The translations under genes were made by a program, and so were the position numbers. Below the pieces are notes generated by a model. That model did not search any database. It saw only the letters and a list, made by a program, of their open reading frames with translations, and was not told the origin of the DNA. Shown here one piece after another: positions 34,636 through 45,868 of a stretch of 64,000 nt of DNA. This stretch comes from Alisma plantago-aquatica (Eukaryota > Streptophyta > Magnoliopsida > Alismatales > Alismataceae): assembly GCA_963693085.1 (NCBI GenBank), contig OY856409.1:506281803-506345802 (forward strand), written 5' to 3'. Each line of letters opens with the position of its first letter. Position 1 is the first letter of the stretch.

Positions 34636-37379
34636 TGTAATGACCCCACCTTCCAGTAACCCCCAATTAAGGTAGACCAGGAGGTCAGAGCCATTATCCC
34701 AATTTTTCGGATCAAAGGTTCCACAAATAAACATTAATAATTAACAAATTTTACCAGACTATACTGAAAAGCTGTAATAAATAAAATTTTGCATACCTTT
34801 AAAATGTTTGGATTTCTAACTTCTATCCACTTATGAATTCTAGTTTAACTAATCCTCCTTACACTTTAATTCATGTATTCACAATGTGACAATTTACTGT
34901 TTGTCCTTTTGGGTTTGTATCTAAAATTCCGAAAAACAAAACGTCGGTCAGCATAAAGCTGGTATGTGGGGGAACACTAATCGTGCAATTAATAACAACA
35001 TATTGTAGTCAATTATAGTTTAACAAACAACTATACATTTTAAATATAGTTGTGTGATCCATACATACCCTATCCTCTGTGTTGTCCCTGCAGTGGACCT
35101 GGATGCTACCTTCCTTATGGTAGATCCCCATTAAACCCCTCATGATCCTACCTAACTGGTGAATCAGTTTCTAGGGTTGAGTCACATAGCACTACCCGTA
35201 GGTATCCCACTCCTTAACTCATGGCGTGCTATAGAGTTTCATGGCACTACACATGGGTAGCCCAATTTCTAACTCATGATAGCCTAAACCTTACTCTAGG
35301 TTTCCCTTTTTAGCATTTGCAAAGCCACAGAGGAGGATCCGAATCTAAGTCAGTTATATATATAAATTTATAGTGATAATCATAGTCACTTTATAGTTTC
35401 ATGAAATAAAAGTCATCCAAGAAGTTTATTTCAAACAACTGATAAAATCTCCGAGAATCGTCGTGAAACTAAGGTGGTTAATCATAAACGTAACCACATA
35501 CCTGTGATTGCATATTTTGAGACAGAATCAAACAAATAGTGAAACCTCAACCAACCAACCAATTATGCACAGAATTCCGGAAATAAATATACAAATTTCC
35601 TTTTATCAAAATTTATCCAATTTCATCTTATTCCTTAGGATTTCTATTCCAATTTTAGGGTTTCCTTTTGAAATTAGGGTTTTTCCTCCACTTTTGATAT
35701 TAGGAACCCTAATTCAACAAAACTACATAAAACCTTTAAATTCCCCATTTTAATACTCCTAACAGACTTAGGATCATTATTTAGCAACTTATTTCCTTAA
35801 TCCGAAATAAACATAGTTTTCTCTTCTTTTACCCTAAATTAGGGTTTCTATATGTACTAACCTTCTTTTATGGATTAAAACCCTAAATTAGTCAACTTTG
35901 TATGCAAAACCGATTAAAACTCTATTTTAATATTCAACAAGTTAGTACATCTCAATTTAACCTATTAAATCCTAAAGATTCACCCTTTATATTCAATTAG
36001 GATTTCTAATTACCTTTTAATACCTTTTTCTATAAAATTAATGTACTTTTGCAAAACGAGATAGAACTATATTCCCAAACTATTTTTATATTGTTCATCA
36101 TATTTTTCTATGCAACTTTCATATATAAACTTTTCTCACTGGAGTTTCCTACTTATTTCTATGAATTTCGCAAAGAAAAGGCTATTTCTGGATTATTCGA
36201 TTACAGAGAGCTATTTACCGAATTTTTGTAGCCGCCCGATCGCTGGTCCGGTAGTCCACCTTCTAATCCTATGCTCCATGTCGCGAGCGCTTTAACTTAG
36301 CCGGCCGCCCTTTGTTCCATCAGATCTCTGCGTGGGTTCACTGTGGATCGTAATCCGACAGTTTCTGCTCTTCATCCTCCTCCCTTCCTTTACTCAAGTC
36401 TGCGGTGGCTCCGCGGTGGTTCTCTCGCCGGAGAGAGAGCAATCGAGCAAGAGAGAGGGTTCTGGGACTCAGGGAGTAGCTGTCTAGGTTAGTGAGGGTG
36501 TGAAGAAGCATGTGACAGTCTTTATATATGACTAGGGGGTCCCTTTTAGGGTTTCTTATCCCCTCCGCCGTCTGCTTCATAGCCCAATTGGGCGTTTTGC
36601 GTAGACGCTTCCAGAGACCAATAAACCAGGGTTGAGAGGGTTCATCTCTCTCTCCCGAACTCATTGGAACTCTTTCCAAGCATGCACATGTGTTGGATCG
36701 AGTGGAAATCGAAGGGGAAAATCCCCCTTGTACTCATCCACAGTCTGTGTCCCGCTGGGACTTTGACGATGAGTGGTGCCTGTTGGATCAAGATCCAATG
36801 GCCCACATATCTTTCTCTCAAACAAAAGGAAAAGGATTTTCCAAGATAAATCCTATTTTGAGGTTAATTTGAAAAAGTAATAACTCCCAATTTATAACTC
36901 CTTTTTATCTCAAATTTTAGGGGAACCTTGTTTATAATTTTATCTCTCATCATGCAAAAATTGGGATCATTATATGAGGAAAATGAGCCCTTTTCTTTAG
37001 TTTCTAGTTAAAACTTAATTATTCATATTTTCCACATATTTTCTATTTCCTTTTCCATTATATTATTATCCTGAGTTCCTTGAACCTCAAGGAACCTTAA
37101 TATTTTGAAATTCCATCTTGGAAAATATTCCTTAGCCTTTTATTCTTCTTTTATCTACTTTCTTGTTTATTCCTTTATCCAATTGGATTCCTTTTCCTTT
37201 TCTTTCTTTTTCTTTCAATTGGGTTCAATAGCCAATAAGGCCCATTAAGAAAACATACAAGGCTATCATACACGAAATTCATTTAACTCAAACCATTAAA
37301 TCAACCATTGATTTCATTTATCTTTTAAAAGGAGATTTACAAATTTCATTACATGATTTAGAAAAATGGGGTTATAACA
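34636..37379 (-). repeat. 3' LTR of the Tekay element (2744 bp)
   Basis: In minus orientation TGTTATAACCCC...GGGGTCATTACA. A TATATAAA box lies at about 36522-36529 (minus). The partner LTR differs mainly by substitutions and small indels. Confidence 0.95.
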
Positions 37380-37390
37380 TCCTCCCCTCC
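37380..37390 (-). other. Polypurine tract of the Tekay element
   Basis: The minus strand reads GGAGGGGAGGA, touching the LTR start TGTTATAACC. Confidence 0.9.
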
Positions 37391-37421
37391 TTATACGTAT
37401 TTTTCCCTCAAAATTCAACAA

Positions 37422-40400
37422 TCAGACAAACAAATTCGGATATGCCCTTTCCATGTCCATCTTCAGCTCTCATGTGGCTTCATCCTCTCCATGGTGCTTC
37501 CAAAGAACCTTTACCGTCTCTATATTCTTATTTTTGAGCTCTTTTACCTTGGTATCTAGAATCTGCAAAGGTAACTCAGGATAAGTTAGCTTCCCTTGAA
37601 GATCAATAGGTTCAATGTCAGCACATGGCTCAGATCTTGCACATATCACTTCAGATTGGACACGTGAAACACATCATGCATCATACTATATTGAGGGGGT
37701 AATGCCAACGATATGCAGCTTCACCAATACATTCTAACACTTCAAACGGAACCACGTATCGGGGACTCCGCTTTCCTCTATTCTTATCTATAGTTCAGAG
37801 TGGTCAGATTTTCAGAAAAACATGTTCTCCCATAGTGAAGTGCACATCAGTCCGCTCACATCAGCATACAACTTTTGTCGATCCTGGGCTCTCTTTAGCC
37901 TTTGCCTGATCAAAGTGACTTTATCAGCATACACTTGGAGTTCATCTGACCTCAACAAGGTCCTTTCACCAACATCATCCCAGTGAAGTGGTGACCGACA
38001 CGATCTCCCATATAGAGCTTCATACAGAGGCATCCCAATATTGGCTTGGTAACTATTGTTGTAAGAAAACTCAGCTAACGGTAAGTATTGCTCCCATGAT
38101 CCACCCCAATCGAGTACACAATCTCTCAGCAGATCCTATAAGGTCTGAATCATCCTTTCTGGCTGACCATCTGTCTGGGGGTGATATGCAGTACTAAATT
38201 TCAACCTTGTACCAAGTTCCTTTTGAACTTGCTTCCACAACTTGGAAGTAAACTTTGGGTCTCTATCAGAGATGATGGAACTGGGTATGCCATGTAAATG
38301 CACTATCTCTCTGATATACAACTCAACTAAATATGACACTTTGGCAGTGGTCTTCAGGGCAAGGAAGTGTGCTGACTTGGTAAGGCGATCTACCACAACC
38401 CATATAGCATCATGACCTTTCTTAGTCTGAGGTACACCCACCACAAAATCCATGGTGATCTTCTCCCATTTCCATTATGGAATCTCTATAGACTGTAACA
38501 GTCCACTAGGTCATTGGTGTTCAGCCTTCACCATTTGGCACGTAAGAAAGCTGGCCACATATGCTGCATTATCTCTCTTCATTCCTGGCCACCAGAAAAA
38601 CCTCTGCATGTCCTTAAACATCTTGGTTGTCCTCAGGGTGCACCATGTACTTAGAACCATGAGCCTCTTGTAGGATACATTCCTTCAATGGTGAGTCATT
38701 AGGAACCCATATATAATTCTCAAATCTAATTCCTCCATCCATTCCCAATGAAAGACGGGTCTGAGGCTTCTTCATAAATCCTTTCATCTTATCAAGCTCT
38801 CCACTGACCAACTGTGCTGCTACAATCTCACCCAACAATTCCGACTGTATCTGGATGTTGGCCAATCGAACTCAATCATCAAATGGTTGAGGAGACCATT
38901 CTACCAATTCTTCTAAACTCTACCACTGACTAGACAAAATAGCTACACACCTGAGCTGTTTCTGACTCAAAGCATCTGCTACGACATTTGTCTTTCTTGG
39001 ATGATAGGTGATGGTGAAGTCATAATTCTTCATGTACTCCATCCATCATCGTTGTCGTAGGTTTAAGTCTTTCTGTGTCAGGAGGTATTTCAGGCTCTTA
39101 TGGTCAGTGAGGATCTCAAAAGTAGCACCATACAGGTAATGCTGCCAACTCTTCAATGTATGGATGATAGCAGCCAATTCTAAGTCATGCGTCGGGTAAT
39201 TCACCTCGTTGGGCTTGATTTGTCGGGAAGCATATGCAACCACATGCTGATTCTATTCTAACACACAGCCAAGTCCCATCTTTGATGCATCAGTGAAAAT
39301 CATGAAACCCTCTTACCTGATGGTAGAGTCAAAATTGGTGCAGTGGTTAGCTTCTCCTTCAGCTCCTAAAAATGGGCTTCACATGCATCGGACCATACAA
39401 ACTTCACATCCTTCCGAGTCAACATGGTCAAAGGCAAGGCAGTCTTTGAGAAATCCTTGATGAAGCATCGATAGTATCCTGCTAACCCCAAGAAGCTTCG
39501 AATCTCAGAGGGGTTCTTCGGTGTAGGCCAGTCTCTTACTGCTAAAACTTTAAGTGGATCTACGGTGATCGTTCCTCCTTAGATGATATGTCCGAGGAAC
39601 ATGACCCGGTCTATCCAAAACTCACATTTGGAGAATTTCCCATAGAGCTTCTGCTTTCTCAAGATTTCAAGGACTTTACTTAGGTGGTCTCGGTGTTGAT
39701 CTAAGTCATATGAATAAACTAGTATGTCATCTATGAACACTATGAAAAACGATTCAAGGAAGGGTTGAAACACACTATTCATAAGGTTCATGAAAACACT
39801 GGGTGCATTGGACAACCCAAAAGGCATAACCAAAAAATCATAATGGCCATAACATGTTCGAAAAGTTGTTTTTAGGAAATCCTCAGTCTTGACTCTCAAC
39901 TGGTGGTATCCTGATCTCAAGTCTATCTTGGAAAAGACTCAAGCAGATTTCAACTGGTCAAACAAGTCATCTATCTGGGGTAAAGGATATTTGTTATTAA
40001 TGGTAGCCTAGTTGATCATCTGATAGTCTATGCACATTTGGAGCGAACCATCCTTTTTCTTTACAAAAAGAATCGGTGCTCCCCATGGTGATGTGCTAGG
40101 GCGGATAAAACCCTTGTCTAGCAATTCCTGCAATTGTTTCTTCAACTCGAGCAACTCCACAGGGGCCATTCTATAAGGTTCTTGTAAAATAGGGCTTGTC
40201 TTGGGAGCTAGATCTATGGAAAAATCCACCTCTCTCTCAGGAGGAATCCCAGGTAGATCATCTGGAAAAAAATCTGCATAGCTCCTAACTACCTCTATTT
40301 CCTCTAAGGGTTGCACCCTGGGTTCTGACTCGGTAACTACTGCCAAGAAAGCTCGACAACCTTTACTCATCATCCACTCCACTTTCAAGGCTGACACATA

Positions 40401-40808
40401 TAGGCTAGTGGTGGCATCCTTCCTACCTCTAATGAAAAAAGGTGGGTGACCTGGTTTCTTAATGATCACTTTCTTCTCCCTACAGTCAATGTTGGCCCTA
40501 TAAGTATAAAGCCAATCCATACCAATGATCACATCAAAGTCATTCATATCAAGAAGGATAAAGTCTGTAGGAAACTCATGATCTCGATATTTCACAGGTA
40601 TCATCGGAGTTTTTAAAAGAGATGTAAAGATCCGACCACTCGGGGTTGTAACATCTAAGACATACCCTAAATCCTTGATATCCAAACAAAGCACAGTTGC
40701 AAGATTTCTTGAAATGAAAGTATTAGTAAATCCAGAGTCAAACAAAGTTTTTACATTGTGTCCCATGACTTCAAGCTTGCCTATATTGTTTTTCACCAAA
40801 CATTAGGC
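37422..40808 (-). pseudogene. Tekay-type pol (protease, RT, RNase H, integrase), broken
   Basis: Domains in minus-strand order. Protease: [12 protein letters not shown] near 40745-40710 with the DSG active site, and [30 protein letters not shown] (40110-40050), [10 protein letters not shown] (39910), [13 protein letters not shown] and FIDDILVYS (about 39740-39720), the catalytic box in FIDD form. RNase [14 protein letters not shown] and [14 protein letters not shown] (39046-39243). Integrase: zinc-finger region 38614-38865, core MDFVVGVPQTKKG, ISDRDPKFTS and YHPQTDGQPERM (38136-38453) with all three acidic residues visible, then 37812-38033. The C-terminal VKVLWKHHGEDEATWE-like end stops at 37422. 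Stops at about 40804, 40008, 39921 and 39579, plus two frame changes (about 39315 and 38455-38610), disable it. Confidence 0.92.
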
Positions 40809-40843
40809 CATTACATGCTTATCTTAAAACATAAAAGAAAACT

Positions 40844-42208
40844 CTAAGGGTTATTACCCTCGATCAACCGATTAGCATTTTCTTGAGCCTCCTCATTGTC
40901 AATGGCAAACATCTGAGCTTGTCTTCTCTCTCTAGCAGGTGGGGCTGCAGCTATAGGTGGAGCTGCCACAGGTGGAGCTGCTACTGGTGGGGCTTCTACT
41001 GGTCCTGGTCCCCTTAGATCTGGAAGAGGGCAAACAAATTATAGGTGTCCTTCTTGATGGCACCGAAAACATGTCTTCTTCTTGTAGCGGCACTCACCGG
41101 CGTGCCCCTTTCCGTAGGTACGGGACTGCAATCGGTTGTTCTCTTGATGGGGTTTCCCTTTTCCTCCCTGTTTTCCTTTAGCATGATGAAGCCCTAGACC
41201 TTTCTTGTGGTTTTTCCTCTGACCTTGAGTTCCTTCAGTGAAACCCAAATACCCCTTGGGTGGAAACTGGGCAGCCATCACAGTCCTCTGCATGTCTAAA
41301 GCAGTGTTGTAAGCTTCGGCGAAGGTTTTGGGTTTACTTTCCATCACATGGGGCTTGATGGTAGGGTGAAGATGCTCCATGAAGTGATCCACCCTTCTTT
41401 CCTCATCCATCATATGCCTGAAACGCTCCAGGATTCGAAACTTGCGCCCAAAGTCTGCCACGGATGAGTTTCCTTGAGTCATGTTGGTGAACTCCCTTTC
41501 CATTTCCTTCTTAGCTGAAATAGGGATGAATCTGGCGGTGAAGATTGTCTTGAAGTCAGCCCATGCCATTGGTTCTTAGTCAGATCTCACCCTAAGATGT
41601 GTCTCCCACCATATCCTGGCTGCTCCTTCCAGGAGGTGAGCAGCAAAAAGGACCTTCTTGCTCAGTTGTACCTCAAGCATGCAGAATCCATTCTCAACTG
41701 CAAGCAGCCAAGCTTCTACCTTGTCAACCACCTCCTAATTATCTTCTCCCCAGAACTTCTCTATGTTCAGCTTGACAAAGTCCAAGATGGTGGCTCCCAG
41801 TAGAGGACGAATAGGAAGTGGCTCGCCATTTTCACCTCTAGCTAAGTCTCGGAGAGCTAATACACTAATGGCCTCTGTCATCTTCTTATGTTGTTCCATC
41901 CACAAAGCATTAGGGGTGTGGATTATCATGGTTTTTTTGGGACCACCAACTTAGTCATCTTCCATCTGGGCCACCTCCTCATACTCATGCTACTCCTCGT
42001 ACCCTTGGTCTTCTTCTTGATCAAGGTTGTTGAAAGGTATCAAGTCAGGATTAGGGACCTCATGAGTGGTTTCTTTAGGTCTCTTCCTCTTCTTTGAGGA
42101 ATCTCCACTATGGTTCCTCTTCCTCTTCTCAAAAGACACCTTTCCCTTACGTGAAGGTCCACCACCATTGGTGGCATCCAGGATAGCCACTGTCTTCTCG
42201 TGAGCCAT
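40844..42208 (-). pseudogene. Tekay-type gag, single frame with five internal stops
   Basis: I place the start at 42208 (MAHEKTVAILDATNGGG). One unshifted frame of about 454 codons runs to 40844 but has stops at 41990-41992 (TAG), 41951-41953 (TAA), 41735-41737 (TAG), 41576-41578 (TAA) and 41039-41041 (TAA). The N-terminal part is basic (KRKRNHSGDSSKKRKRP), the middle carries the Retrotrans_gag domain (MAWADFKTIFTARFIP, FRHMMDEERRVDHFMEHLHP, residues about 213-290), and the end has a CFRCHQEGHL knuckle whose last spacer contains a stop. A Pro/Ala-rich tail follows. Every stop could come from CAA or CAG by one C-to-T change. Gag would form the particle that packages element RNA. Confidence 0.9.
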
Positions 42209-42658
42209 CTGCATAAGAATACACATAGCCTTTTTAGTCTATACCTTTAAACTAATTATACTTATGTCGATGACATCTTATTACGTATCTTTTATTAATT
42301 TGATGGAGGATTCCTTAATCCTTAACTTACTTACCCATACCACATGAGGGTGAGGAAGAGAGAGAAAAACCCTAACTCTTAAAATCCTTAATAGAATGTG
42401 TGATGAGAAGGAATGAATAAGATGAGAGAGTCCTAAAGGTATCTTATTTCGAATCATACCCTAAGACTTTGGCCAGGCAGTCACACGGATTCGAGAGTCC
42501 TCGTATTCCGACTAGCGGTGCAGAGGAAAATATTGCCAACCCCCAGTCGTGATCCTTTTCTAGATACCTCTGTCTTTCAGATAATCCTCTAATAACTCCC
42601 TTGGGTTCTATAGAGTTTGTAAAATTTAATAATTATTAATGGTTAAGTGAGGAACCTT

Positions 42659-42671
42659 CACTCTGATACCA
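42659..42671 (-). other. Primer binding site of the Tekay element
   Basis: The minus strand reads TGGTATCAGAGTG, two bases from the 5' LTR end; initiator tRNA-Met type. Confidence 0.85.
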
Positions 42672-42673
42672 AA

Positions 42674-45440
42674 TGTAATGACCCCACCTTCCAGCAACCC
42701 CCAATTAAGGGAGACCAGGAGATCAGAGTCGTTATCCCAATTTTCCATATCAAAGGTTCAACAAATAAACATTAATAATTATCAAATTTTACCAGACTAT
42801 ACTGAAAAGTTGTAATAAATAAAATTTTGCATACCTTTGAAATGTTTGGAATTCTAACTTCTATCCACTTATGAATTCTAGTCTAACTAATCCTCCTTGC
42901 ACTTTAATTCATGTATTCACAATGTGACAATTTACTATTTGTCCTTTTGGGTTTGTACCTAAAATGCTGACAAATAAAACGTCAGTCAACACAAAGTTGG
43001 TATGTGGGGGAAACACTAATCGTGCAATTAATAACAACATATTGCAGTCAATTATAGTTTAACAACCGACTTTACATTTTAAATATAACTGTGTGATCCA
43101 TACATACCCTATCCTCTGCACTGTCCATGCAGTGGACCTGGATGTTACCTTCTTTATGATAGATCCCCATTAAACCCCTCATGATCCTACCTAACTGGTG
43201 AATCAGTTTCTAGGGTTGACTCACATGGCACTACCCATAGGTAGCCCACTCCTTAACTCATGGTGTGCTATAGAGTCTCATGGCACTACACGTGGGTAGC
43301 CCAATTTCTAACTCATGATAGCCTAGACCTTACTCTAGCTTACCCTTTTTAGCATTTGCAAAGCCACAGAGGAGGATCCAAATCTAAGCCAGTTATATAT
43401 ATACATTTATAATGATAATCATAGTCACTTTATAGCTGCATGAAATAAAAGTCATCCAAGCAGTTTATTTCAAACAACCGATAAAATCTCTGGCAATCGA
43501 CGTGAAACTAAGGCGGTTAATCATAAACGTAACCACATACCTGTGATTGCAGATTTTGAGACATAATCAAACAAATAGTGAAACCTCAACCAAGCAACCA
43601 ATTATGCACAGAATTCCTAAAATAAATATACAATTTTCCTTTTATCAAAATTTATCCAATTTCATCTTATTCCTTAGCATTTCTATTCCAATTTTAGGGT
43701 TTCCATTTGAAATTAGGGTTTTTCCTCCACTTTTGATATTATGAACCCTAATTCAACAAAACTACATAAAACCTTTAAATTCCCCATTTTAATACTCCTA
43801 ACAGACTTAGGATCATTATTTAGCAACTTATTTCCTTAATCCGAAATAAACATAGTTTTCTCTTCTTTTACCCTAAATTAGGGTTTCTATATGTATTAAC
43901 CTTCATTTATAGATTAAAACCCTAAATTAGTCAACTTTGTATGCAAAATGGATTGAAACTCTATTTTAATATTCAATAGGTTAGTACATCTCAATTTAAC
44001 CTATTAAATCCTAAAGATTCACCCATTATATTCAATTAGGGTTTCTAATTACCTTTTAATACCTTTTTCTATCAAATTAATGTACTTTTGCAAAAAGAGA
44101 TAGAACTATATTCCCAAACTATTTTTATATTGTTCCTCGTATTTTTCTATGCAACTTTCATATATACACTTTTCTCACTGGAGTTTCCTAGTTATTTCTA
44201 TGAATTTTGCAAAGAAAAGGCTATTTCTGGATTATTCGATTAGAGAGAGCTATTTACCGAATTTTTGCAGCTGTCTGATCGCTGGTCCGGTAGTCCACCT
44301 TCTAATCCTATGCTCTGTGTCGTGAGCTCTTTAACTTAGCCGGCCACCCTTTGTGCCATCGGATCTCCGTGTGGGTTCACTATGGATCTTAATCCGACAA
44401 TTTCTGCTCTTCATCCTCCTCCCTTCCTTTACTAGAGTTAACGGCGGTGTTGCGGCGGTTCTCTCGTCGAAGAGAGAGCAATCGAGTGAGAGAGAGGGTT
44501 TTGGGACTCATGGAGTAGCTGTCTAGGATTGCGAGTGTGTGAGGAAGTGTGTGAGGGTACTTATATAGGACTAGGGGGTCCCTTTTAGGGTTTCTTATCC
44601 CCGCCTCCGTCTGCTTCTTAGCCCAATTGGGCGTTTTGCGTAGACGCTTCCAGAGACCAATAAACTAGGGTTGAAAGGGTTCGTCTCTCTCTCTCTCCCC
44701 CGAACTCATTGGAACTGTTTCCAAGCACGCACATGCGCTGGATTGAGTGGAAATCGAAGGGGAAAGTCCCCCTTGTACTCATCCACAGTCTGTGTCCCAC
44801 TGGGACTTTGACGATGAGTGGTGCCTATTGGATCAAGATCCAACGGCCCACATCTGTTTCTATCAAACAAAAGGAAAAATGAATTTTCCTAATTTTCCAA
44901 GATAAATCCTATTTTGAGGATAATTTGAAAAAGCAATAACTCACAATTTATAACACCTTTTTATCTCAAATTTTAAGGGAACCTCGTTTATTATTTTGTC
45001 TCTCATCGTGCAAAAATTGGGATCATTATATAAAGAAAACGAGCCCTTTTCTTCAGTTGCAATTTAACACTTAATTATTCATATTTTCCACATATTTTCT
45101 ATTTCCTTTACCATTATATTATTATCCTGAGTTCCTTGAACCTCAAGGAACCTTAATATTTCGAAATTCCATCTTGGAAAATATTCCTTAGCCTTTTATT
45201 CTTCTTTTATCTACTTTCTTGTTTATTCCTTTATCCAATTGGATTCCTTTTCCTTTTCTTTTTTTTCTTTTTCTTTCAATTGGGCTCAATAACCAATAAG
45301 GCCCATTAAGAAAACATACAAGGCTATCATACACGAAATTCATTCAAATCAAACCATTAAATCAACCATTGATTTTATTTATATTTTAAAAGGAGATTTA
45401 CAAATCTGATTACATGATTTAGAAAAATGGGGTTATAACA
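42674..45440 (-). repeat. 5' LTR of the Tekay element (2767 bp)
   Basis: Partner of 34636-37379. A TATATAA box lies at 44561-44567 on the minus strand (TCCTATATAA), about 880 bp from the LTR start. A short TC-rich run lies at 44682-44698. Confidence 0.95.
44561..44567 (-). promoter_or_regulatory. Probable TATA box of the Tekay 5' LTR
   Basis: The minus strand reads CCTATATAAGTACCC and would drive the genomic transcript toward gag. The 3' LTR has CATATATAAAGAC at the matching place. Confidence 0.6.
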
Positions 45441-45445
45441 CTATG

Positions 45446-45868
45446 AGTGTTGATACTGACTACCATTCCATGGTCTCCATGTATCACTCTCAAGGTGGGT
45501 ATATCCGATAAACTATTCTATAACAAGTACATATGTTCTTGGTTTGAGATCACACATCATGACTAATGATATTATGTCATCAACCAACACATACTCTAGT
45601 GTTATGTATTATTTTTGTCTATTTTGTTTCCATAGTAATATCTGACTAGGGGCATAACAAGAATGCATGTACTCTTATCATACATATGATCTCATTATTC
45701 AAGCCGTCAACCTGAAGACATATGTCATCTAATAACATAATTCTTTGGGCATCTATGATGTATGTGTCACCAAACATAATAAACAAAATTACCTTTATCA
45801 TTATCAAATCAGGTATTTAGTGCCACATTACAATCATCGTATGATTGTCTCTCTAGGCATACATACCA
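45446..45868 (-). repeat. 5' LTR of the old copia element, piece 3 of 3
   Basis: Matches about 12395-12831, for example TGACTACCATTCCATGG, TAACAAGTACATATG, ATCAACCAACACA and the terminal GGCATACATACCA. In minus orientation this is the very start of the element. Confidence 0.85.

Larger units (their letters stand above)
34636..45440 (-). mobile_element. Full-length Ty3/gypsy chromovirus, Tekay/Del type
   Basis: 10805 bp, flanked by CTATG at 34631-34635 and 45441-45445. LTRs are 34636-37379 (2744 bp, 3' LTR) and 42674-45440 (2767 bp, 5' LTR). A primer site (TGGTATCAGAG) and polypurine tract (GGAGGGGAGGA) lie at the inner LTR edges on the minus strand. The interior carries gag, then protease, RT, RNase H, integrase and an EATWE-containing C-terminal segment in normal order. 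Long LTRs and this C-terminus place it in the Tekay/Del clade. All frames carry stops, so it is not autonomous now. It sits in the 5' LTR of the old copia element. Confidence 0.95.
10770..45868 (-). mobile_element. Old Ty1/copia LTR retrotransposon, split by four later insertions
   Basis: Minus-strand element. Its 3' LTR is intact at 10770-12831. Its 5' LTR is in three pieces (24499-25171, 33681-34635, 45446-45868) whose sum, 2051 bp, fits the 2062 bp partner. A primer site (TGGTATCAAAGCC, minus) lies inside the 5' LTR and a polypurine tract inside the 3' LTR. Gag, integrase, RT and RNase H remnants occur in the correct minus-strand order between 16.7 and 12.9 kb. After removing the SINE and the three LTR elements, each with one TSD copy, about 9.2 kb remains. 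By eye the two LTRs differ far more than those of the nested elements. I could not find a clear TSD for this outer element. Confidence 0.85.

Noticed and set aside
36338..36679. 113-codon minus-strand frame in the Tekay 3' LTR
   Set aside because: It lies across the TATA and R region and is not kept intact in the partner LTR (44.4-44.8 kb), so it is most likely chance.
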